From Cinnamomum chago (lineage: Eukaryota > Streptophyta > Magnoliopsida > Laurales > Lauraceae), in the NCBI GenBank assembly GCA_038049695.1, contig CP142454.1:17492501-17556500 (forward strand): 64,000 nucleotides of DNA, read 5' to 3'. Positions 49,901 to 61,113 of this stretch are shown here, piece after piece. The notes below the pieces were generated by a model that searched no databases, was not told the origin of the DNA, and saw nothing but the letters and a program-made list of their open reading frames with translations. How positions within the stretch are numbered: position 1 is the stretch's first letter; every line of letters starts with the position of its first letter. Made by a program: the position numbers and the translations under genes.

Positions 49901-52900
49901 CTTTTTCAATGCAGAGTCAAAATGTAATGTTTGTTGTGAGCTCTAAAATTCTTAATAATGTTTGCATCTTAATACTGAGTTGATTATGCAGGGAGCTGTT
50001 CTTTTGTGTTGCCATTGGTTTATGGGCTGGACTGGTTATTGGTTTTGTAACAGAATATTACACGAGTAATGCATATAGGTAAATCTCAAGATGCCTATCT
50101 TCTCATCAGTTTTATCACTTTATGTATGTTTGTATGGTACTTTCTTTCTAACATGCCAAATGTTTGTTCTTCCCCAGCCCTGTGCAAGATGTTGCTGATT
50201 CCTGCAGGACAGGAGCTGCTACGAATGTTATATTTGGGCTTGCTTTGGGATATAAATCTGTCATTATTCCCATATTTGCCATTGCAGTTAGTATTTATGT
50301 GAGTTTTAGCCTTGCAGCCATGTATGGAATTGCAATGGCTGCCCTTGGAATGCTGAGCACAATTGCTACTGGTTTGGCCATTGATGCATATGGGCCTATC
50401 AGTGACAATGCTGGAGGCATTGCTGAGATGGCTGGCATGAGCCACAGGATCCGTGAGAGAACTGATGCCCTTGATGCTGCAGGAAACACTACTGCTGCAA
50501 TTGGAAAGGTACAGTATCTATAGTTTTGCATTAGTTTGCTTCTACTTTGAATCAGCTAGAAATGTTCTGTGACCAGAGTATAAATATAAATTCGCCTGAA
50601 TATACTGTCCCTTCCAAGTTGGACAGACTTTGCTGAGTCCACTCATACTGAGTGGTGACTGAGTAGCTCACCAATACAGAGCTTAAAGCCATGTATCTGG
50701 TGATTTTGAACAGTTTCTGTTCTTCTTTTTCTTTTTCTTTTTCCCTTAATGTTTTCCCACTCTGACCAATCTTCCTGCATCTAGTGAGTCATTTGGTTTA
50801 ATCACTTTATTCTTGAATTACAGACAGTGGATAGCATATAGCTTTATGTTCTTGTTGATGTGGACATGTGGTTTTTTATTATGTTCGTCTGATTTGCTCC
50901 TATGCTGGGCTGAATGAGGATCTATCAATCAGGCATCGAGCCTTAAGAAATTGCACATTTCGTGATCACTATTTCCATACGTCCGGACTGGTATTGGTGA
51001 TCATGCTGTACCACTATTGAATGTGTTGAGCTACAATGTGGACAGGGCTTTAGAGATCTCTTTTTGATTGTAGGTCCAGAAATAGACACCTAACTATCTG
51101 GTAAAATTTTACCAAAAAAAAAATATCTGGTACAAACTGTACTTTTCCTTAGCCTGATGCCTCTACCCTTTCTATTTTAGAGTATTACAGCATGCTCCAC
51201 AATTCCTATGGGCTGTACATAGGTTTGGGACTCTTGACTAACCTTTTGTAATTAATAAATGGTTAAGAAATTCCTTTATATCTGAACAATTTTTTTGTCT
51301 GCAGGTTACTGTGCGGTAGATGGTAGGTGTCATAAATGCCAGTGATATTGAAAATATCATGATGGTTGTTGAAGGGAGTTTTTAGCTGTTATAATCCATG
51401 TGCTTATTGATTTATTTTCGAAGTATCGCTAATTTGAGATCATTATATCTTCAAATATTACCAAATTATCATTTCAATATTCATGAGATTTACCTAAATC
51501 TCTATGCATTTAATTTTACTTATGCACCTTTGAGTTTTATTTTACTTTTAAGTTTGAATTATTTTATTTTTATCAGAGCGGAGGTTAATGGGACTAGGCT
51601 TTGATATGATAATGGTTTTAATTATTTGAGATTTTTCCAAAAAGCTAAACTTGAAAATCTCCAATAGTATTCCAATATGATAAAAACCAGAAATGATAAG
51701 GTGACAGGTAGGTGTTGCCTGCCAGTTAGTTTCACATAAAAATGATGAGTATGCATGAGTGGCACCAGTCTCTTGCTTAGGTTCGAATGATAAAATGAAG
51801 ACCTATACATAATTTAGTACTTAAATTATGCATGTTCCTAAATTAGAATAGCATGCAACTTAAAGCATGTGTTTTCATGTAGAAGGGTCATGGTTTTCAA
51901 GACAAGTTTTTGTGATAATGCGAAACTGCATTTAAGGTCCCATGAGGAGTAAGCTAGATTGGGTTCAGATGTTGAGTCATTTTTATTTACTTGCTTATTT
52001 ATTTGTTACCGTTAGTACTTCATGTCCATTTATCCTCTTTCTGATTGGAACTGGCTGTCTGGTCTTCCTGAACCTTGTTTCTCAGGGTTTTGCCATTGGA
52101 TCAGCAGCGCTCGTGTCCCTGGCGCTTTTTGGTGCCTTTGTGAGCCGTGCAGGAATTTTGACTGTAGATGTTCTGACTCCGAAAGTCTTCATTGGGTTGA
52201 TCGTTGGTGCTATGCTTCCATACTGGTTTTCGGCGATGACAATGAAGAGTGTGGGTAGTGCTGCCTTGAAAATGGTGGAGGAGGTGCGCAGGCAGTTCAA
52301 CGAAATACCAGGGATCATGGAAGGAACTGCCAAACCTGATTATGCTACGTGTGTCAAGATCTCCACTGATGCATCAATCAAGGAAATGATCCCTCCTGGC
52401 GCCTTGGTTATGCTAACACCACTTATAGTCGGTATCTTCTTTGGAGTCGAAACTCTCGCCGGTGTCCTAGCAGGCGCCCTTGTTTCTGGTGTACAGGTAA
52501 AAAGTAATTTTTGCCCTGAATATCATGTTTTGCATTCTTCCTTAATCTGATCTTTCAGAGAGACTCTTACTTGAATGGCTGTCTTTCTTTGTTTTATTAA
52601 ACAGATAGCAATCTCTGCATCTAACACTGGTGGTGCATGGGATAATGCCAAGAAGTATATCGAGGTAAGTTTTGTACTCCCTATGGAATATTAAGGTGTT
52701 GGTTTTTTGTTTCGGGGTGAAAATTTGGGCCATGACTTTTGAAATTAAGATCATGTTTTCCAGAGTGTACCACCAAATTGCCCAGTTCATTTCCATTTTG
52801 TCGAGAACATAATGATGTCTGAGGTTTCTTCTATAGTACATGCTGCCGTGTTCATGCTGTTTAATGCAGCCCAAAGATAAACTCCTTTCCATACAATGGG

Positions 52901-53597
52901 TGCAAATCAGCTATAGTGCATACACGTGCAGTCTTTACAAGAAGTTAGTCTCTTTTGTCTGTTGTCGAGCTGCAACATTGTTCGTCAGACTGTGAGACGG
53001 AAAATTATCTGCTTTTAGTTTACTGTCTTGGTGATTGTCAAAAGTAGAGATAAGTTTTGTTTCTTGTGCACTTGATTTTTGCAGGTAATGAGAGGCATCC
53101 ATGTTTTAATGGGTGGTGGCTCTAGACCATTCAGGGGTAGGCCTTTCCATGGATGGGATATAGCATTCCAATCCTCATCATTTGATCGTTGAAGTAATTA
53201 GTGTTATCCCCAGTGAAGAAGATTAGCTGATTGTAACCTGTTCTTGGTGGGGCCTACATCCTGAAGGCATCTGGCCATTATTCTCCAATACACTTGGTCC
53301 AACACTTGGGGTTTTCTTTGGAATGTTCAAAAATGCATATTTTGTAAGGTACTTCATGGTAAAGGTACTATTTCTTTTGAATTGTTGCAGGCCGGTGCTT
53401 CGGAGCATGCAAGGACACTTGGCCCCAAGGGATCTGACCCACACAAGGCCGCAGTGATTGGTGACACCATTGGCGACCCTCTTAAGGACACATCTGGGCC
53501 GTCACTCAACATTCTCATCAAGCTCATGGCTGTGGAGTCACTCGTGTTTGCCCCTTTCTTTGCCACTCATGGAGGCCTGCTTTTCAAGATTTTCTAA
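46909..53597 (+). CDS. AVP1: Type I vacuolar H+-pyrophosphatase (AVP1/VHP-like), eight exons
   Basis: Exons 46909-47158, 48823-49397, 49508-49887, 49992-50078, 50178-50508, 52086-52496, 52605-52664 and 53391-53597 join in frame with GT-AG borders into 766 codons, the family's usual length (about 760-770). The protein uses PPi hydrolysis to pump H+ into the vacuole and has many membrane spans. Visible signatures are [20 protein letters not shown] near the start, the substrate loop [11 protein letters not shown] (residues 253-263) with [29 protein letters not shown] (533-541), and the C-terminal loop with [14 protein letters not shown] and [15 protein letters not shown]. The alanine after GNTTA marks the K+-dependent type I class. 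A single ATG with TATA and GA-rich leader supports the start. Intron 1 is long (1,664 bases). Intron 2 is only 110 bases and contains a 23-base T run. No defects are seen; this is surely a working gene. Confidence 0.97.
49471..49493. repeat. Poly(T) run in H+-pyrophosphatase intron 2
   Basis: Twenty-three consecutive T, 14 bases before exon 3; it may act as an extended polypyrimidine tract. Confidence 0.95.
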
Positions 53598-56145
53598 GAG
53601 CAAACCTACAAATGAAGTTAGTTACTTTCCCTTGTGGCCAGGCGCCTTTTTGTCCTTTTTAAAAAAAAAATATTCACCTAGTTATGCAGTCCTAATTATA
53701 GTGGCAATTACCTTAGTGCGCCATTTTCTCTAGCCTGACACGGGCAAGATAAATTTTCTACTTTTTGATGGTTAGAGGTAGTGATTCTTCATGAAAGAGC
53801 AGTAGATCTCCAAAGAATGTTGTGCTCTTTCTCATCTTTGTAACTTGATGGATTTTCGTAGAAACATAGAGAATGCTTTCTTTGAAAGAGAGATTTGTTT
53901 TTCTGTTTGTTGAAGTCTTTGGTTGACAGCAATGGAGATGTGGGTTATTAAATGATGATGCAGAAGAATCCGCCCTTTTGGACTAAAGTGAGCATAAAAT
54001 TATCATGAATTTTTTTTTTTTTTTGAAAAATTTGAATTGGTTGCCAAATGTTTAGGAAGGAGTTTGGCATCACTGTCTTGGATGAAAGTAGCAGTATGCC
54101 AAAGTTGCGTCGACATTAGGAAGGTTACAGGTTTGCAACAGATATATGTGATTCTAATCTTGTCTTAGAAAGTAGAGGCGCACAATGTGGCGTTTATTTG
54201 CTAGAAAAAGACTGCTGTTTTAGTTATTAACTTAGTTGAGCAAGTGTCTGCTCTTTGAAACCAAGGTTCTGTTTTGTATGGACTTGATGAATAATGATCA
54301 TTCGTTTGGAGGATTGTTAAATCTACTATAGGTATTTTCAATTTTCTATCTTTGGGGTGATCATGAAAACCCTAGGACTTTCAATGATAAAGGATGGCTT
54401 AGAAAAAATCCATCTTATAAATTGAAAGGGATAGGGAAATTATCTAGTGAGAGTCCAGGCTTAAGCAACTTTATGGAACATTTTTTTTTTTTTTTTTGGG
54501 TGGGGTTGGGGTGTTGATTTTTTCGATCCTTTACGGCATTAATTTTTTTGATCCCAAAAGAATTGTCACGGCATAAATTTTTTCTATCCCAAAAGAATTT
54601 TCAAAAAATCTAGAATATTAGAAATCAATGTATCATTATTCATTAATGTACGTTATTAACTAAAATATCGGTCCTCCAAAGTCATTAATATCCTGTATTT
54701 TTTTTAATTATTAATTATTAATTTTTTTTCAATTTTAATGTATAATCTCTAGGCTTATCCTTATGTTATAAGTTCATTAGTGTAACTCATATCTAAAATT
54801 CAAACCACTCAGAGTAACTATTAGCCTTTATAGCAATTTTGTCCGTTAAAGAGTATTTCATTTATTTTGAATGGTTTAAATTTTTGAAAAGCCGCATCTA
54901 TTGAGGAGCCTTGCAAATTTTGTATGGGTTTGAGCTTTAGAGGTTCCGAACTCTTTCAATAGAGTAGAATTAAAAGAAAAAAGAATAGTTTTGATACTTG
55001 GAGGCTCATTCAGAACAACAGCATCACTGTAGTTGCCGTCATCGGTGGGGCTAGTGTAATTTCACTCTAATGAGAGATGGATCCATGTTAGATTGATCAT
55101 CAATAAAATAAAATAAATTTGAATACTCTGAGGTTTAGATCCAATAATAAGGCCCACCTATTAAAAGGCTCAAGTATTCAAAAGATAGGGTAGACTAGAT
55201 TTTTGTTTTCTTTTTACTATAATAGAAGATGGCCCAATGTCAAATTGACTACATATAAAATAAATGAGTTTGGAAATTCAAATCTGGACCCGTGGTCTAT
55301 AGTGGGACCCACCGTGCCTTAAATTGCTCAAAAATAAATTTCTCCTCTTGTTTGTATGCGCCCTACTGAAACTTCACTCTAATGAATTTGCTAGCGTCTC
55401 ATTGATCATGTATTCACACTTATAAAAGTAAAATTTGAGCAGGTCCCGTTTGTGTGCGAACACTTGTTTATAACCGGTTGAGATCTTGTATAAGCGAGAA
55501 CCACCGTTGCCCCTATGATGAGTTTCCTGTGGATCCAAGTCCAACCCTCACATAGTTGGGGGCTTAGGACAGAAATAAAAAGGGTAGGGGTTCAAGACAT
55601 TTGCTCCCGACAACGACAGGCGCAGGCAAAAATGAAGAGAGAGAGAGAGTCCCGACAAAAACAGACGCAGGCGAGAGGGGAGAGAGAGAGAGGGAGATGA
55701 GGACGAAGGGCTTTGGCCGCTTGGTGGCGAGTAGCGAAGAACAGCTTTCTGGCGAGTAACGAAGAACAGCTTTCTTTCCCCACCATAGCCTACAGGTACT
55801 CTCTCTCTCTCTCTCTCTCTCTCCCTTCCTTCTTGTTCCTTGTTTTAGATGTGTTAAAGACTAAGAAAGAGGAGTCTTTCAAGGCCCTTCAAGTCCAACT
55901 ATAAAATGGGGAAGAGAGGTAGAACTGTAAAAGGGCTTTTTAGAGGTCTTGTCCGGTAATTTGAAATAATTGGACGATACTGAGGATTTGATCAACATTT
56001 TGAAAATATCATCTGATATAATCGATATTCTCGCCATATGATTTATAAACCGATTCGTCATGAAATATTGATGCAGTATGGGCTGATACCGGTGAATATC
56101 GGCCGACATGTACTTTTGGTATCGACTATCGACCGACATATTAAA
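53598..56145. other. 3' UTR of the H+-pyrophosphatase gene and intergenic spacer
   Basis: The first few hundred bases are the transcript's 3' UTR; no clear AATAAA was picked out. After that come T runs (54010, 54481), a short repeat of TTTTTTCGATCC-like words (54517-54602), GA-rich sequence (55634-55696) and (CT)n at 55799-55822. No gene seen. Confidence 0.5.
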
Positions 56146-56149
56146 CCAT

Positions 56150-56865
56150 GGAGAAAAGAGCGTCTTCATGGAGGAAGCTGATTGTGGATAAATATTGAGA
56201 AAAGAGTAGAGCAAGTGCAGGAAGGGAACTTAGGGAAGGGAGTAGTAGGATCAAGGGGTGGCCAAGAGCATGGATTGATACCTCAAAATTGGTGAGAAAA
56301 GTAGTAAAGTGAACATTCAATATTTTTAGGTACGGATGGAATAATATTTGGGGAAAGTAGTAATGATTGGTAAAGTGGGATGTTATCATATGATATCAAA
56401 AGGGCCTGTTTGGAACCTCTGCATTGTTTGAAATATACCTGAATCTGTTTGAAATACAGTTGTTTCAGTTAGAGTATCTTACAAATAGAATGTTTGGTAA
56501 GATGCGTGGTAAACATGATTCAATTGATGAGGATAAATTATCTAGAGAAGACTAGGAAGTGCAGGGAGTGGGGAAGTAGTATGATGAAGTGCTGGTCAAG
56601 AGCATGGGAAGATACCTCAAAATTGGGTGAGATAAACGGTAAAGTGGAGAGTGATGCCAAATAACTCAATATTCCCAGTAGGGATGGAAGTCATATTTGG
56701 GGAAGTAATAGTAGATTGGTTAAGTGGGATGATATCTTATGATATTAAGTGCCTCTTTGGAAACTGTGATTTGCTTGAAATAGAGCTGGATTATTATGAA
56801 ATGCAGTTGTTTCAATTAGAGTATTTTTTAAATAGAATATTTGGTATGCATGATTCAATTGACAG
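56150..56865. repeat. Diverged tandem duplication, offset about 350 bp
   Basis: Matching words recur with a 348-base offset, for example GCCTGTTTGGAACC at 56404 and GCCTCTTTGGAAAC at 56752, and ATACCTCAAAATTGG before each. A third relative of the same sequence lies near 59210-59320. Confidence 0.65.
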
Positions 56866-57443
56866 AGCAAACTTTCATATTGGAAAAGTTTTATGGGTGA
56901 GACCTTGTCATACAGTAAAAGTGGCACATGCAAACTTGTCATATGGTAAAAGTTATGAGGGTAAACTTGTAAAAAAAATACAGAAGTTATCTGATTGCTT
57001 TAGACATTAACACCTAATTTGATTCTCTTCTTTATTATTTTTTGAAAATAAGAAAAGTGGTCTCAAAGCTGATTCAATGAGAGGGAAATAGACCTTCCAA
57101 ATGGTCTAGTTTTGGTCTTTAGACTTACGAAAAGTTTTTGTGAGTCTTTAATTGAATCGGCATTAAGACTTTTTTGCTTCTTTTCCCAAATGCAACAAAA
57201 GTGTAATTTTTCCAGTTACTTGTGTCTAAAGCAGTTAGATAACTTTTGGTTTGTTTTTTTGACAATTTTTCCCTTATGACTTTTACCACATTACAAGTTT
57301 TCTTGTACAACTTTTATTGTATGATAAGTTTTCTTTTTTAAATTGAATCAGACAATACCAAATGATCTAATTGAGACAACTCTATTTCAAATAGATCTAA
57401 AATTGAATCAGCTATGTTTAAAATAGATCAAAATTTCCAAACA
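56752..57443. mobile_element. Probable MITE with long inverted ends
   Basis: GCCTCTTTGGAAACTGTGAT, then TTGAAATAGAGCTG and AATTAGAGTATTT on the left match the inverted right end (GGATTTGTTTGGAAATTTTG, then TTGAAATAGAGTTG and AATTAGATCATTTGG). TTA flanks are possible but the outer edges are not exact. Confidence 0.5.
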
Positions 57444-57445
57444 AA

Positions 57446-57770
57446 TCCTATTATAGAAGGAGATTCTTTTTCAACAATTCAGTGGGCTTTTAGAAAGGCT
57501 ATTTATCCATGGCGGATTGCGGATTAGGTAGAGGAGGTGCAAGATATTTCTAAAAAGATTGGTGCTTCTTTTCGTCACATCTTACGGGAGGCTAACTCAA
57601 TAGCGGATGTTCTTGCTAGGGAAGGACTTTCTCGATCTTCTATTATTTTTTATGTATAGTTTGTTTTAGTTTCTTTTTTCTTTGCTGTTCGGTAGTTGTT
57701 TTTTTGTTCTTTTCTTTTTTCAGTGGAATAAAATTTAACCGTTATAAAAAAAAATAAAAAGTTGATTAAA
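57446..57770 (+). mobile_element. LINE 3' end with RNase H remnant
   Basis: The frame reads EGDSFSTIQWAFRKAIYPWRI, then HILREANSIADVLAREGL: the end of a LINE-type RNase H domain, with one stop (TAG) inside. About 130 bases of 3' UTR and an A-rich tail (TATAAAAAAAAATAAAAAG) follow. The element is strongly 5'-truncated and begins right at the end of the preceding MITE. Confidence 0.75.
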
Positions 57771-58320
57771 GATAGTGTGGAGATGGGAGGTCAAGTGAAA
57801 TGGGAGCTTTCTCTTAGAAAAGAACGTCGGACTTTTAATAATCAAATGTTGGAGGATCCTATGGAAACTTCAGACTCTTAATAATCAAATGTTGTGGCCA
57901 CTTTTTTTCGGAAAAAGCATGGAAAGTGGAAATGCTTTTCTATGGCGTTCAAAATTTCATGTTTGTTGCAGCCAGTTTATCTTGAGGAAAACCAAAAAAT
58001 GAACTAACTTTTCTGCAGTTCCACTGAAAACATTTCCGATGGGAGTAGGTCAGAAAAGGTTTCCATGGGAAATATAAAAAGTTTTCTGCAGAGTTGGTTT
58101 TCTGGAGTGCATCACAAACGTGCCCTAAATGGGGTCGCATTACATTGAAAATGAAGTATAAATTGAATCTGATGTCAAATTTTCTTGTGTGTTTGTGCAT
58201 GACATTTTCAGTAGAAATAGAATGTCACTTTTCGTTCTATACCTCCTTTACTAGTTCGGTGTAGCACCTTTAGTTGCATAAAATTGGGCCTTTTCCTCCG
58301 TGCAATTGTGCAAATCTAAG

Positions 58321-58361
58321 CCCCACCCCCACCCCCACCCCCACCCCCACCCCCACCCCCA
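58321..58361. repeat. (CCCCCA)n hexamer repeat
   Basis: Nearly seven uninterrupted CCCCCA units; the other strand is TGGGGG, which could form a G-quadruplex. Confidence 0.97.
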
Positions 58362-59326
58362 TCAGAATCCCCTTTCTGCAAAAGAGGAAACCGGCATTAC
58401 ACAAACGCATCCCTAGGATGTGCTCTGTACGACAAGAGGATTTTGCAATAGAGAGGTTCTAATTTCCTGTGCAGTCCACTATTCCGTTGTTTTGCCACAA
58501 CACATTTTCCTTGCAGAAAAGGAAAAAATGAGCTGATTTTCCTTGGAAAGCAGACGTGATAAAAAAAGGCATTATTTTCTCCGATGAATGGCGTTGCACC
58601 AAACAAACAACATAGATATGGAATGGAAAGCTTCGTTCCGCTTCTGTGGAAAACATCTTGCACAAACTCATCCTTAACCTCTTCTATCAGTACTGTTTCC
58701 ACGGAAAACATCTTGCACAAACGCGTCCTTAATCTCTTCTATAGTCAGTGTATTTTGGGAAACTATTTCTAATTAAACTTTAAGCTGAGACAATCTCAAA
58801 TAAATAAATAATAAGGATCAGAATATTTGATTCCTTTTAGTTGGAGAAGGATTTATAGACCACATGTTTATTTATCGTGGTTGCTGGATTGATATGGAGT
58901 TCTTTTCAATCTCTTTGTGGTGTTTCTTTCCCCTTTTTTTTCTTTGATTTTTGAATTAATTGAAGGCTAGTGGGGAGTGCCTTTTGGATTAAAGGCCAAA
59001 TATTATGGAAATGGTACCCTTGACATTTGGTGTATATGGAGGAAACAAAAAGCAAAAATTTCATTTTTTAATTTGGAGATATCAAAGTTGTTTAATGAGA
59101 ATGAGCTGGCTAGGCTTGGGCTACTTTGTGGAACCAAAAAACAAGAGCTCTCTTGTGATGGTGGAGATGGAGATATTGGGGTGGAAAGGAAGGGGGTAGT
59201 AAGGAAGGCTTCTACAGAGGAAGGTGATTGTAGATAAATACTGAGAAAATAATAGGAAGTGGGAATCGGGAGAATGGTGGGAGAATGAAGCAGTGGTCAA
59301 GAGTAAGAAAGACACCGCAAAACTGT

Positions 59327-59328
<2 letters not shown>

Positions 59329-59362
<34 letters not shown>
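59329..59362. repeat. 34-base G homopolymer
   Basis: Thirty-four consecutive G, then TGGGGGTG. G runs this long are rare in plant DNA and are prone to length error in sequencing. Confidence 0.85.
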
Positions 59363-59363
<1 letters not shown>

Positions 59364-60593
59364 GGGGGTGTTGGTCTTTTTGATTAAAAAGATAGTGAGG
59401 ATATGCAAGGTCAAATGAAATGGATACTTCCTCTTACAAAGTGACTGAATTATCAAATGTTGGTGGATCTTATAGAAATTTTAAATCGGGCAGTATTTCC
59501 ATTAGAAATGGGTATTAATTTTAACTGGATATCGAAACTCGCCTTTTGAATTTGTATGTTAAAAGAAAGTAAGTGTACTGACTTGTCATTCATGATACTT
59601 GTATTCCCTCCAAAAAGAATTTGATCTACTTGATTACTCCTTGAGTCTGCATATTTTGATGGGTGACTGTTTACCTTGGACAATTTCAAATAAATAGATA
59701 AAAAAAATAAAATATATAATAAGGATCTGAATTTTTCATTCCTTTGAGTTGATGAGGCATCCTTGGACACTTTTTTCTTCATTGTGTTGCTGGACTGATG
59801 TAGCATTCTTTTCAGGCATTCTTTTGTTTTTCTTTTGCCTTTTGGAATTAATTAAGGTTTTGTCGGAAGTGCCTTTTTTTTATTTATTTATGTAGGCCAA
59901 ATATTATGGGAAATGGTTCCCTTGGCATTCGGTATAAATGGAAGGAAAGAAATGCTACGAATTCTTAAGTTGCCTCTCTATAAGATCTTTGATGGCTAGC
60001 ATTAAATTTTGGATTTCTTAGTTGGGACTAAAAAGTAGTAATGTTATAAGAAACACTAGTCTTGGATCTGAGAAGAGAATGAAATGTGATCTTACTGTGT
60101 GAATGGTGTAATGGTGTACATGAAATCTTGTACCATGCCAATGGTATTTGTTTGCAAAAATTCCTGACGGAAGTTATTGTTGTAGGGGATTTTTTACAGC
60201 ATGTCAGTTGGTTGTCTCCCCAGCATTTGGAATTCCCTATGTAGGAGGTGTTTGTTTGTTTGCAAAGACTTTGAGAATTCTTCGTGGGGATTTTATGAAT
60301 TCCCCAAATGCTGCCTCTCACCTGGTTTTGCAAATGCTCAAGTACAATGTAGAATTTTGGAAGCTGGAATTCGAAAGAATTTTACATGAGAAAAGTGACA
60401 TTTCACACAGGTGTACTTTTATGACTTCTCACCATTCAAATAGGAATTCAGAATTCTAAAGGGACAACAGCTGTCATTGTTGTCGGGAATTCCTGACATG
60501 GGGAATTGTTAGAAATACAAACAAACTTGAAAGTTTCCAAAAATTCATCACTGTGGCATGGCTTTTTTGGCTTTGTAGCTTCCAAAATGCTTA

Positions 60594-60993
60594 GGGCCTG
60601 TTTGTTTACTGGGATTCTGATAATTCTTGTCTGGGGTGGGGCACATTTGAATTCACCTTATATGCCCTAAGTGGATTCACAATTTGTCAAAGGGCCATGA
60701 GCATTTTGAAAGTTGAAAATAAGAGGATTATGTAAGCCAAAAAAACCCAAGCTACAGGTCAGGATATCTGAATACTTACAAAATAAATATGGAATTTCAA
60801 AAGCTTAGGGGACAACTTTCGGCATGCTATTAGAAATCCCTAACACTATAATATCTAATCAGAAACCCTTGCAAAAGAGCGCCACCTTAGGGGAGTACTA
60901 GAGCATTTACGAAACCAGCTGGAAGACGGCTTTCGGGAGATTTTAGTATCCTCCAGACAAGAATTTTAAGATATCTTCTAATCAAACAGGCCC
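60594..60993. mobile_element. PIF/Harbinger-like MITE (400 bp)
   Basis: The left end GGGCCTGTTTGTTTACTGGG continues to AATTCTTGTCTGG; the inverted right end is GGGCCTGTTTGATTAGAAGA continuing to AATTCTTGTCTGG. The flanks are TTA and GTA, a 3-bp duplication with one change. Confidence 0.75.
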
Positions 60994-61113
60994 GTAGTTG
61001 CACAATAATTGAATACATCTAAATTCATGCTCAAATGGGCTCCAACAAAGGATTATAAAAGAGGTGATAGATGAAGGATATAACGTGGTGATGTAAATGG
61101 ATCTTGGCTTAGA

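Larger units (their letters stand above)
57771..60590. repeat. Decayed LINE-like duplicated sequence
   Basis: Two diverged stretches run in parallel: 57772-57860 with 59385-59480 (both GATTAAAGATAGTG-like, then ATCAAATGTTGG), and 58850-59045 with 59755-59945 (both GGCCAAATATTATGG, then GGTACCCTTGACATTTGG or GGTTCCCTTGGCATTCGG). The predicted peptides (YGNGTLDIWCIWRKQ) recall the zf-RVT region of LINE ORF2, with many stops. No intact gene. Confidence 0.45.

Noticed and set aside
59121..59456. 111-codon ORF with a polyproline tract
   Set aside because: The prolines come from reading the 34-base G run on the opposite strand; not a gene.
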